Below are positions 50,526 to 62,400 of a stretch of DNA of 64,000 nucleotides, piece after piece. The notes under the pieces are model-generated. The model was not told where the DNA came from, ran no database searches, and worked only from the letters and a program-made list of their open reading frames with translations. The position numbers were made by a program, and so were the translations under genes. Origin of the DNA: Amphirosellinia nigrospora (taxonomy: Eukaryota; Ascomycota; Sordariomycetes; Xylariales; Xylariaceae); the NCBI GenBank assembly GCA_004123355.1, contig SCHM01000004.1, forward strand, positions 1,488,001 to 1,552,000, written 5' to 3'. The stretch's first letter is position 1, and each line of letters starts with the position of its first letter.

Positions 50526-52305
50526 TTAGGGTTCTGATAATGTATCCTCTTCTTTTTCGTCGACATTAACGACATCTCGAGCTTCGTGAAGCAATTCACC
50601 AATCTCAATACTCTCTTCTAAAATATCTCTTGCTCTCTTCTTCAATAACCGACATGTCCTCCATAATAAGGCGTACGGCCAACTCCGGAACGAGCACAGT
50701 TTGGACGTATCCAGTGTAAGTCCTCGCAGAGATAAGTTTGTCCGCAACAGCCTGTTTGCGAATCACGTCAGACAGTGTACGCATGATATACTCTGTCATG
50801 ACTTGGAGCCCCGAGGACCGTAATAGCCTGGAGTAAGTTATCGTGGCTTGTTAGCAAGGTTCGATTTTTCCCGGAATCGACCCTTTCTTTTAGGACTTTG
50901 CGGTAATGTGATACTTGAGTCCCCTCAAGGATACGCTGAAGGAAAGCATGGTGTGTGCTACAGCGGTGATCTATGGTCTCCCAGTTTATCTCGGGATAAC
51001 CCTTCTCCGTTCCCCCTTCGCTGCTGACAGTCGCTTGTGGAATCTACAGAAAGCGGTTTGCTGCTTGACGCTCATTTTCCCGTTCGTGGAATATCTCTCG
51101 AGAAGTTCGCGATCAACCTGTTGATGGCACATTGGACATGTAGGTAGAGAAGTACTCGTAATTTCTTCGATCTCTAGATGATCCCAAGCGGTGTCTTGTG
51201 ATAAAGTTGATGTTGCTGTGATGTCTAGTGAGTCTCTCTCATCAAATGAATCGACGTCTTCTAGCCCTGGTATTTTGAAGACAGGTTTCTGATATAGTTT
51301 CGTCGGTTTGGGATTAGGTGAAGGTTTGCGTCCTTTTGGGCTTCTTCGCCGTGATAATATACTCGCTCGTGCCCTATTACGCGGTCCTTTAGCTTTTGTA
51401 TTAGCTGGTTTTAATTTTCATCGCCTGGAAATTTATCTACGGGACTCATACGCCTTAGGAGGCGCTTCGCCGGCACTGGACTAGGAGATGAGCTGTGGTG
51501 CGGATATTCTTGAAGCTGGGTTTCGAGGTTTTCTGACTCGTCCATGTCCGAACTCCTTTCAACCTTGAATGATTTCTGGGAGATTTGCGACTTTATTGGA
51601 CTAATACTCTTGGCGCGATGAAATGATTTCTTGGAAGAATTAGGCTGTGCTGTCGAAGACGTCAGTATTGAGTCGCATTGCCTCATTCCTCTATACTCAC
51701 TAATGTCTTGCGAGGCGGAAGTCATCGATTGTGATGAGTTTTGCCTCTTAGTCTTCTGTTGTTGTGAGCCATATTTCATCATGGGCCGTCTCTGTTTCTT
51801 CTGGAGCGGGATGTCGAATTCCCTCTTCATCTGATTGACCGCTTTTGGCTCATCTTCTCCAGCGGGTCGCTTGGATCCTGCTAGACTAGACATGTCATCT
51901 GTCCTAGAACCATATGACTTCCCGCCGTATGCTCGAGACGCCCTAGCTTCCGGCCTGGAGAGCCGAGTGTTCCTTGCTGTTGATGAAGTGGCGTTGTCGA
52001 AAGTCGTTGCACGTATATTGGCGGCTCGGTGCCTATCATAGTCTTCATCTGAACTATGGTTATCATTTGGCGTAACGTTTCCTCTCCCAACATTTTCTGC
52101 TTCGTCACTACTGCTCTCGGGCGGCGCTGTTATGGGGTCGTCCAGGGGATCTGAACCCCCTCTATACGCATTGATGATGCTTTCACTTTCTGTGTCTTAG
52201 GCGGTTGAATGGGTTTACCATTCACCTGTGTTGGGGTGGCCCTCCAGAGTATCGGAAGCTCAACCCCGTCAGTCGCTTGAATGGCGGTAGTCGATGCTCT
52301 GTCAT
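50526..52305 (-). CDS. RTC4: RTC4-like protein (restriction of telomere capping 4)
   Basis: This has the RTC4 domain, found in yeast Rtc4 and filamentous fungi. Yeast rtc mutants affect telomere capping, and the biochemical role is unknown. The N-terminal half (about 52,200-51,400) is disordered and basic/Ser-rich: PPESSSDEAENVGRG, MSSLAGSKRPAGEDEPK, then many SQ/SP sites. The RTC4 domain begins near 51,145 with CPMCHQQVDRELLERYS and QQTAFCRFHKR, and continues GTQVSHYRKVLKERVDSGKN, MTEYIMRTLSDVIRKQAV, YTGYVQTVLVPELAVRLIM and ILEESIEIGELLHE, ending EDTLSEP at TAA 50528-50526. At least five frame changes occur (near 52,195, 51,412, 51,010, 50,850 and 50,650). The start is uncertain: the ATG at 52305 gives MTEHRLPPFKRLTG, but the downstream family frame needs a shift, and ATG 51893 is a shorter alternative. 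Confidence 0.86.
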
Positions 52306-53126
52306 TGACGGCTTCTCTCTTTGTGAAAGGACAAGGGCTAATGGTTGGCTAGGCGTTACATCCAATATGAAAAGCCTCGTCAGGACTGATCAGTGGTCGA
52401 TGTTGTGAACACGTGGGGTATATATGTGTATATACACATATACCCAAAGATTCCGGCGGGTTGAGCCTCAGCGGCAAGATGAAGAATGAATGCAGCCCCC
52501 GAGGACTAATAGCCAGCAGCGTACTGGCAAGCCGGGTTTAAGTTACTCGTCCAATCTGATTCTAAGGAGACCATTCGGATTTACAGAATCTTAGGGTCAG
52601 GTAACAGATCGAGAGGTCCGGGAAACATAAGAACCATAGAAGGAGCAGCTGGTTGCGGGCGACACGCGCGTGCGACTAAGACTAAGGTTGACGTTTAACA
52701 AAGGCGTTACCGAGCTGAGGTACAGCTGTAGTGCGCGTACAGTACAGACATTCCCATCTACTGTACTCGTGCATGTTCTAAAACATGGGTGGGTAGGTAC
52801 TGGTGTAGAGATATTTTTAGGTGGCTACTTAGGGGGCACTTGGAGGTAGCCTTATCGCTATTTTGACAGTGGAGTAGCACCCTTATTACCTTACCTAATA
52901 CTAGCCCAGATAAATACATAAGTACCTAGCACTTACCTTAGGTACCTAATTACCTAGAGCTTGCAGGCTTCCAAGGCCCAGCTCATTCTTTGGATTGATA
53001 CTTGTCGTGTGTTTGTATCACATCTTCATAACTCTACCAGCACCCCTCTCTTTCTACCCACATTCATCGTCGAGGGGGAGATAAAAAAAAAGCCAACCGT
53101 TCACCACGAGGTTCCAAGTCCCTACC
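52306..53126. other. Shared RTC4 / dynactin p50 divergent promoter
   Basis: This 0.82-kb spacer contains the 52416-52445 inverted repeat and a dense TACCTAGGTA cluster at 52795-52960 (TTACCTTAGGTACCTAATTA and neighbours). Confidence 0.6.
52416..52445. promoter_or_regulatory. Near-perfect AT-rich inverted repeat upstream of RTC4
   Basis: A 15-base arm, GGGTATATGTGTATA-like, is followed directly by its reverse complement TATACACATATACCC, with two extra bases in the left arm. It sits about 110 bp before the putative RTC4 start, in the shared RTC4/dynactin promoter. It could form a cruciform or bind a dimeric factor. Function is not shown. Confidence 0.6.
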
Positions 53127-54544
53127 ATGGCTATCAACCGAAAGTATGCTGACTTGCCCGACTTGGTATTACAATCATGATCCGAGCTCCTTCTGGGCTC
53201 TCATTGCTCCTGGTTGCTAACGTTTCCTAGGACTCTGCGCCTGATATTTATGAGACCCCGGACCTAACTGACGACAACTCAACTATTCCTGTACGAACAC
53301 CGACACGAGGACTATCGCTCCCGAGCTAGTACGCAACATAGCTAACGCCTATCTCTAGACAACAGTCGAGAGGTCGCCATCGGATAATGAATTTGACGAC
53401 GATGACGACACAGATACAGATGGGCGTGGATATCCCACTCGAGGTTACGTATAGACCAGGCTCGATCACGCTTTATGCCCTCCAGGTTGATGCCCGAGAC
53501 GTGGATTTCTCGGATCGTGTGAACGGAAAGCGTAAGTCCTACCGAACCTCGAGCAGAAGGCACCGTATCCTCAAAGATGGCACCGCCGAAATCGGCGATC
53601 TGAGTGATGAAGAAGGAGGCGAATCGCTAGAAAGGAAACTCGCGCGTTTGAAGCGCGAGATCCAGGAAGCAAAGGAGGAATATGGCAGACAAAAAGCAGA
53701 ATCAGGGGATGCGCCATCGCAACATGATGCCGAGCTTGGGACACTTAGTCAAGCTCTAGAAGAATTATCAACGCAATCCGAAGAGGTCGTGAGTCCCCGA
53801 GCCCGGCCTGCGTGGCCTGTACGCGAGTCCACCAAGCCACAAGAGGGCGTCTCATCTGCGTTGGCGGACAATGCTACTTATACCGTTACCTACGCTCCCA
53901 GCTACGACCAAAGCCATGCTCTTGCAAAAGCCGCTGATTTCGACTGGCGGCTTGCTCTTCTAGAGAAGGCAATTGGTATCTCTTCGACTGCCACGCCTGG
54001 TCTAGAGGGTACCGGCCTACCTCGCGCTATTCTACCAACGCTCGAGGCACTCCAGAACCAAATCATGACTCTATCGGAAGCATCTACCTCGTCACTCGAT
54101 AGTATTAGTCGCCGAGTACGAACATTGACACAAGAGGCTGAACAGTTGGAGAAGTCCAGAAAAGCTGCCAAGGTAGCGCAAGAAGAACTGTCCTCTGCGG
54201 GCGGCCCTGTAGTGGAAACAGATGATGTGGAACAAATCGCCAAAATCAATGCTCTGTACGGAACGCTGCCCACCATCGAGAGCCTAATGCCTCTATTGCC
54301 GCCCTTGCTGGATAGATTGCGCTCGCTAAGAGCCATACACGCCGATGCAGCAACGGCCAGTGACACACTTGAGCGCATCGAGAAAAGCCAGAGCGAAATG
54401 GCATCGGATATTAGACAGTGGAGGGAGGGTTTGGAGAAGATAGAGGAAACAATGAGTGCAGGCGAAACTTCCATGTCCGGAAACATGAAACTCATCCAAG
54501 GATGGGTCAACGAACTGGAAGAGAAAATGGCCGAGTTATCATGA
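53127..54544 (+). CDS. DCTN2: Dynactin subunit 2 (p50, dynamitin)
   Basis: Dynamitin links the dynactin shoulder to the Arp1 filament and is needed for cytoplasmic dynein transport and nuclear migration in hyphae. Exon 1 (53127-53165) reads MAINRKYADLPDL. Exon 2 (53231-53290) reads DSAPDIYETPDLTDDNSTIP. Exon 3 (53359-54544) has an acidic EFDDDDDTDTD stretch, then VDARDVDFSDRVNGKRKSYR, GDLSDEEGGESLERKLARLK, and three coiled-coil regions including INALYGTLPTIESLMPLLP, ending with NELEEKMAELS. The N-terminal MAxNxKYAxLPDLDxAPDIYETPDLTDD pattern is diagnostic. One or two one-base frame changes lie between 53430 and 53490, around DQARSRFMPS. From there 350 codons are clean. Length (about 430 aa) fits filamentous fungi. 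Confidence 0.93.
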
Positions 54545-56401
54545 AGAATGTCTGGCGTTTGATATATTGTAGGCTGCCTTTTAATACTGATACCCTATCA
54601 CGGACATTATGACCTTGGAAAGCCAACAATTGAAAGCCTTGACAACATGGTTGACTTCTTGACAACATGGTTGACTTCTAGTCACTACCGATGACATATG
54701 GAAACAGTCTCTCATTTAGCTGAAGGCCTGCCTGATCTACTACCAGCTATGTTTAATATGACAACTGCTCATTCGTGTCAACGCCGTGCCAATGGCGTGG
54801 TATCTCACCACGCACTTGGGCACGATATCCTTGGTGCTTCTGATAAAATCTAAACATAGGTAAGTAAGCGGGGATGGTACGTGCAAGGCAGGATCCCTGC
54901 CAAGAACAGTCTGTCTGCCTCGGCTCCAGTTGCTAGCCCAAGTTAGGTATCAACGTCAACCAATAAGCTTATCTGAGCAGTCGCGGAGTAGGACTAAGTA
55001 AGTATGAAAGTTAGCTGACACATAAAACACAATACTGACATGTGCATCAACCTTACCAAGGCATGTAGAGAGCTTGTAGTTGTCGTGGTGGTTGTTTCTC
55101 TTGCTGCCATTCTGTTGTTATTTTAGTAGGCAGGATAAGATGATGAGGGAGACCTTGAATGGGCCGTGACATCGTCTAGACATTTCAAGTCGGCAAACAA
55201 CTGTTGTGATACAATTCCCGTGTCGCCAGGGCAGTCGAATGGGATCGGAGAATGCGGTCATTCTTGGTTACCTTAGGTAATGAATAATATGCATGACCCC
55301 TAGACGATTCTCCTCTCCTGAAAAGCAAAACATCTTGCTGTCTTGACCACGCCCACTTGTTCTAAGTATTAGGTAGTTCTCACTACAATTGTGGCCAACT
55401 GTCTATACTACCTACCGACTTACTTAAGTATTTACAGTAGATGCGGCTTACCGACCTTGGACTAAACCTGAAGGCTACGGCATATCTCAGGTACTACCTT
55501 TACCCAAATAGGTACCTACCCTTCCACCTGAAGCTGAATCCCACCTGCACTATTATAGTGTGCTCGTGCAGCGCTACCCGGCAGGCTACAGCACGTAGAC
55601 ACACACCCGCAGAGCCCGCCTATCACTCCTGGGCGTCGCTGCACCTGGGCAGCCAGTCCTCTGTCCTGGGGCCATAACTCACAGAGTTATAGGCTATACT
55701 TAGTAGCTATACCCGGGGTATCCTACCTTTAAAACAATACTTGCTCAAGGTTAGACCTCGCAAGCAACAGGCATTTGACAACGTGATTTATTGTCTTGTT
55801 GATTTTGCCAGACAACATATGTCGGTTGTGCGCCGAGTCCATTGCCCATTCATTGCCTGTTCCATTGCCCATTGCACATCGCTTCTGCTGCTAGCTTCTG
55901 ATCTCCCTAGACGCTATAGCCGACCGACGCCACCCCTCTCCCTAGGTACCCTTAGGCTCAGTAAGTCAGTGGTGTAGTGGCAGGTCAGGTAGGTCGAGCT
56001 AGCCACCTATACAGTATTGCGCCTATGATCTACGCCCACCTACATACGACGGGACTCGATCTCCTCCCGCTTACCTGCCTCAATCCTCAACCGCACGAAG
56101 TACTGTAAGTACGGGTACGGTGTCGCTGACTGCCTGCCGCCTGCGGTTCGCCTGCCCTTGTGCATACAACGAGCGGCTCCCTTCTCTCTACTTCTTCACC
56201 CCTCTCTTTTCTCTTTTCCCCCTCTTCCGTCTTGCCTCCTCCCGGCTCCTGGTTTCCGGCTCCAGCTTTCCTCGTCGGTCGAACAGGGCTGATCCGGTAC
56301 ACGACTCAGCGACTGACAACTCGCGCGACTCGTAACTCCCCTCAGTCCACAACGAAATGAGCGAGCGCCTAATTTAATGGCGTCATACCATTGATCCAGC
56401 T
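54545..56401. other. Intergenic between dynactin p50 and adenylate cyclase
   Basis: This is 1.86 kb with the 20-bp duplication at its start, CCTAGGTACCCTTAGG at 55941-55956, and C/T-rich leader DNA at 56160-56260 before the cyclase start. I see no gene. Confidence 0.6.
54639..54678. repeat. Exact 20-bp tandem duplication
   Basis: TTGACAACATGGTTGACTTC occurs twice in direct, uninterrupted succession, 95 bp after the dynactin p50 stop codon, presumably in its 3' UTR. Each copy contains the internal echo TTGAC...TTGAC. Confidence 0.95.
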
Positions 56402-59400
56402 ATGAGCACCGGTGTGCGAGTGACAATGACGAGGAACGATGGCCGCATCAGCTCCCAAGTGAGCTCTAGTAGTGGAATGTCTAACCTCACCGTGAAACCG
56501 CCCACGCCCTGCCGCGCCGCATCCACATCGTCCGCCTCTACCAAGCCCACCCCGCGGCCCATCAAGACCAGCGAGAACGGTCGCTTCAGGTACGTTTCAA
56601 CTTACAAGTATCTAGATTAGATAGCTGCTTCCACTATACTCCCGAGATATGTACAGGTGGTGTGTGGTGTGAGGATTATGAGTTCGCAGTTTATGGCTGC
56701 TTGCGCTTTTCGCCCCCACCACCGTCTGGGTTTCTATTCCCGTGCGCTCCCGTCTCCCGTCTCTTCTCTCGTAAGGCAGACCAGACGCACAGAGCATTGG
56801 GCACCGGGAGGCGGAGCACAGAGAATGCAACACAGAGTAGACTAGACTAGAGGCAAAGCAAGAATGAGAAAGGAAGTGGCACTCGAGGCTGACGGTAGCC
56901 TTCTTAGGCCGCACAAAGAAGATTCGCAGACCTCTCCCACGTCGCCCACCGGCCATCGCTTCGCTTTATCCCCGCGTCGACTGCCTCAGCCAGCTCCCTC
57001 CTCGACAACCGTCGCATGAGCGACCTTGCTAACTACCGTCGTGATCTGGCTGTCCTCGAGCCCTCCGGTGGCCGCTTACCTCAGATCCATCGAGAGCCGC
57101 CCGCGACCAGCCCAAATGCGCCACAGAATATAACGCCCTGGATGTCGGCTAACGGAGGACCTGGTGCAACCGCATCGCCGACCGCATATATGAGCTTCTA
57201 TAATGACTCGAGCGACAACGTGTCGACGCCTTCACAGCTGTCACCGGCCTTCCGACTGGGGACTCGGTCCGGCCCGCACTCCAATCCGAACCTGAATAAT
57301 GATTCTCCCGACTTTGGCTACTTCGATGACCAGCGACGGCCCTCATTAGCGAGCATCGCCACTGCGAGCAGCCAAGGATCCAAGAACAGCAGCGGCCGAG
57401 GTGGGTTGAAGAAGCTCCAAGGGTTTTTCGGGAGGAATTTCCGGGTCGCGATGGGTCGGAGACCAGTCTCCCCTGCGCCGCCACTAGTCAAGGAGCAGCG
57501 CTCATACTCATTCGGTCGGCGCCGTGCACGCAACGATTCCAACGCGACTGACCAACACGAGAACCGTCACCTACATCTTCGCGGCCCCGGACACCCATAC
57601 CTCGAGTGATGTTGTGCCATTTTTATACCAGGAGGCAGATGACATTGCGAAATATGGCGAGGCACCCGTGCGTGATATTTTAAGCGGCCCAGACAAGGAG
57701 CGCTATACCCAACAAGATAGCTCGAGCTCGAGCCAGAACCTAATGGCCCAGGCGTCATCTTCTTATCGCTCAAATCACTCGGTGGTCCACTTGCCTACTC
57801 ATCATCGTCACAACAAAAGCCTCGAGGAATCTAGCGGCTCGCGGCCTTATCCGAGTCGAGAGGACTCTACCTTGAGCGTCAATACCATGAAAAACGAGGC
57901 GGGTCCACTGCAAGTGGTATGCGCTCGCGCGCACATAGCCCTGCACCAAGCAGCAACAGCAATGGGAGCAGGCTCGCCTCGGTGGACGGGCAGATCTCAC
58001 CCGGTGGCCATGGAAAGAGAGGCATCCTAGACAGGCTCCGGCGACACAAGCCAAAAGACGATAGCCCCAGCGGTCGCCATCGCAATGCGCCAACCTCCCG
58101 GTCCGTGGTGCGTTCAACGTCAAGGCCAGATATGGCCCGTGGAGCCCAGTCGATATACGAGAAGCCCCTCCCTACCCCAGATCCCGATCGCGAAACACGG
58201 CTGAATGCGCCTCGACAAGCAACTTTCAACAACAAGTTTCCGTTTACCAAGAAGTCTCGTCCACATAAGATGCCCGACGATAACGATGAACTCATCGGAC
58301 CAACCGACAGTAACGACAAAGGCTCTGGGTTTTACCTGGACACGAACCTGAACAACATGGAGGGGATTCTGTCCCCTCCGCTTCCTCTTACCCCATGGAC
58401 CCAGCCATGTTCCAACCTTCGGAAGTGGAGCCAGTACTTGAGTCTATATCCGCCGTCAGTAAACCGGGAGGGGCATGGAATGCTCCGGATAGTTGGGCCG
58501 TCCGTCGTAATGCCGAAGAAAGAGAAGAGGATGCCCCGGAAAATGACGACGTGGGAACGCCCCCACGACTCGAAGAGAAGGGCGCTCCTTATTGCATTCG
58601 CGTCTTCCGTTCAGATAACACTTTTGCCACAGTACAGTTGCCGCTTAACGCAACTGTGGGCGATGTCATGAACCAAGTTATTAAGAAGACCTTGATAACG
58701 GAAGGCATGGAGAACTATCACATCGTCTTAAAGAAGCACGATCTGTGTCGGATACTCAATCCTGCAGAACGACCACTCTTAATTCAAAAAAGATTATTAC
58801 AACAAGCCGGGTATGAAGAGAAAGACAAGTTAGAAGAGATTGGCCGTGAGGATAATGGCTATCTCTGTCGATTCCTATTCCTGTCTGCAAGAGACCACAC
58901 TTTTAACGCTTCCCCCACGATCTTGGTCTTGGTGGGAGAGCGGCAAAATTTAACCATGTCAACCTGTCTGGCCGAAACCTAATCACAATTCCCATCGCCC
59001 TTTATTCGAAGACCAACGAGATAATATCCTTAAACCTTTCGCGAAACCTCTCTCTCGATCTTCCCCCGCGACTTTATCCAGGCGTGTCCTTCATTACGTG
59101 ATATCAAATATGCTAGTAATGAGGCTCGGAAACTTCCCATCAGTATAAGCAGGGCCACTAGATTGACGCTACTTGATGTGTCTAACAATCGGCTGGAGGA
59201 GGTTGACCACGCTGAGCTCGCCCGTTTAACCGGGATCTTGAGGCTAACGCTTGCCAACAACCGACTGAAAAGCTTGCCACATGACTTCGGTTCTTTTAGG
59301 TCTCTTCGTGTATTAAACCTCTCCTCCAATTTCCTCGACAAATTCCCAGCTACCCTGTGCACCCTAGAGAGCCTCGTTAACCTTGATGTCAGCTTCAATG

Positions 59401-62400
59401 CTGTTGCGTCGCTCCCGGAAGAAATCGGGAATCTTGGAAGCCTGGAGAAGTTCGTGATGACAAACAACCGGCTCGCAGGATCGTTGCCGTCGACGTTCAG
59501 CCACTTAGCCAATCTTCGCGAGCTAGATCTTAAATTCAACGCACTTACTTCCATCGATGTCATATCCGAACTGCCCAAATTGGAGGTGCTTACGGCGGAC
59601 CACAACATGATATCGCAGTTTGTGGGTAGCTTTGAAAGAGTCCGCAGCCTCAAGTTAAATGGGAACCCTCTGACAAAGTTTGGTATTGTGAATCCCGTGC
59701 CAACTTTGAAATTGCTCAATTTGTCGGATGCTCAGCTGGCAAGCATCGATGGCGCGTTCAACAACATGGTCAACCTCGAACGACTTAATTTGGACTTTAA
59801 TTACTTTGTGTCTCTGCCGAGCACAATTGGCAATTTGCGAAGACTGGAGCATTTCAGCATTGCTCACAACTTAGTTGGCGAGCTTCCGCCGGAGATTGGT
59901 TGCTTAACAGAGTTGAGAATTTTGGACGTCAGAGGAAATAACATCCGAAAACTTCCAATGGATATATGGTGGGCTAACAAGTTGGAAACACTCAACGCAT
60001 CTTCGAATGTTCTCGAGAACTTTCCAAAACCTGCTTCGCGCCAACCGCAACCGCCAGGAGAGACACCGTCCGTTCCGGTTATCAGCCGCAAGCCATCAAG
60101 CGGCCCTTTGTCTCAGACCCCTAGTAACGAAGATCTATTGCCCGATGGTTCGCGCAGACCTAGTCAAGCCTCAAGTACGCTTCTTAGTGTTGGGCCAAAC
60201 CCAGTCACTTCCGGGGGGGACCGTAAAGGCTCCGTAGTGTCGGTTTATGGCAAAGGGGGTCGCAAGACTTCAGTTGTTTCTAGGAACACGACAGGAAGTA
60301 ACATGAGCATGAATAGCGCTGTGGCGCCGGTGGGAGCAACGAGAAAAGACTCTGGTCTTTCCAGCCGGCTGACTAATACGTTCGCTGGCTCCCTGCGACA
60401 ACTGATACTTGCGGATAACCAGATTGATGACGATGTATTCGAGCAAATCACGCTTCTTAGCGAGCTGCGGGTTCTGAACTTGTCATACAACGATCTCAGC
60501 GATATGCCACAGCGATGTATCAAGAACTGGCCGCAGCTCGTTGAACTGTATCTGTCGGGCAACGACTTGACTAGTTTGCCTGTTGATGATCTGGAAGAAT
60601 ACAGTCTCCTTCAGGTGCTCCACATAAACAACAACAAGTTCACAAATCTTCCAGCGGATATTTCAAGGGCAAAGAAGCTGGCTGTGCTTGATTGTGGAAA
60701 CAATTCGTTGAAGTACAACATATCGAATGTACCGTATGATTGGAATTGGAATCTCAATCCCAATCTGCGCTACCTTAACTTGTCAGGAAACAAACGTTTG
60801 GAAATCAAACAGAATCCTCAAGGAACCGCCGCACAGAATCGCGAGCAGTACACCGATTTCAGTCGCCTTCAGAACCTCCGCGTCTTAGGATTAATGGATG
60901 TGACACTCACTCAACCTAGTATACCTGATCAAAGCGAGGATCGCCGTGTTAGGACGTCCGGCTCATTGGCAGGACATCTTCCATATGGTATGGCAGATAC
61001 GATGGGAAGAAATGAACACCTCTCTACTATTGATCTTGTTGTCCCACGATTCAATTCATCGGATACGGAAACCTTGCTCGGTTTATTTGACGGCCAGGCC
61101 CTTTCCAGCGGTGGCTCTAAGATCGCCAAATACCTGCATGAGAATTTCGGACATATATTCACAACAGAATTGAAGAATCTAAAGACACGCCAGAACGAAG
61201 GACCAGCGGATGCCCTACGTCGTGCTTTTCTTTCCCTCAACAAAGAATTAGTCACCGTAGCTATCGAGCACACGGAGAAGAGGCCACTGGGCACGCATCG
61301 TGGGTCCGGAGCCCCTGTAGTCCTGAGTAAGGAGGATCTTAATTCAGGAGGTGTTGCGACTATCGCCTATTTACAATCTCAAGAACTGTACATTGCCAAC
61401 GTCGGCGATGCACAAGCAATGCTCATCCAAGCGGATGGCAGTCATAAAATCCTAACAAGGAAACACGACCCAGCTGAACCTACGGAACGCCAGCGAATTC
61501 GAGATGCTGGAGGCTGGGTATCCCGCCAAGGAAAATTGAACGATCTCCTCGAGGTTTCTCGTGCCTTTGGCTATGTCGACCTGATGCCATCTGTACAAGC
61601 AGCGCCTGATGTTAACCATGTCTCAATCACACCTCAGGACGAAACGATCGTGATTGCAACTAAGGAGTTATGGGAATATCTCAAACCCGCGCTGATTGTT
61701 GACGTTTCGCGGTCTGAGCGAGGCGACCTAATGCGGGCTTCACAGAAGCTGCGGGACCTCGCTATGGCATATGGTTCAACCAACAAGATTATGGTTATGA
61801 TGATCAGTGTTGCCGATCTTAAGCGTCGACAAGAGCGGTCGACGCGTTTGCATAGGGGCAAAGCATGTCCTTATATCCCTCGGGCGTTCCTGACGAATTT
61901 CAATACCCGGCAAAGAGAGGCAAGAAACCAAAAGGTGGGATCCTGGACTCGGATCTACATCGACTGGAGGCTGAAGTTCCCGCACCGATCGATAAGCCTT
62001 CTATCGTTTTCACTGATATCAAGAATTCTACTAATCTATGGGAGATGTATCCCGACGCTATGAGGTCCTCTATTAAACTTCACAATGAGGTCATGCGCCG
62101 ACAACTCCGACGAATTGGTGGGTATGAAGTCAAAACAGAAGGTGATGCTTTCATGGTATCCTTTCCAACTGCAACATCCGCACTACTTTGGTGCTTCTCT
62201 GTTCAAATGCAGCTCCTTGAAGTGAATTGGCCGTCTGAAGTGCTCAATTCAGTATCATGCCAGGAAATCTTTGATAAGGACAACAACGTAATCTTCAAGG
62301 GTCTTTCCGTCAGAATGGGTATTCATTATGGTGAACCAGTGGCCGAGATCGATCCTGTTACCCGTCGTATGGACTATTTTGGGCCCATGGTCAACAAAGC

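Noticed and set aside
5735-61858. Programmed ribosomal frameshifting as explanation of the frame changes
   Set aside because: Too many sites in too many genes, no common slippery heptamer, and shifts of both directions within one gene.
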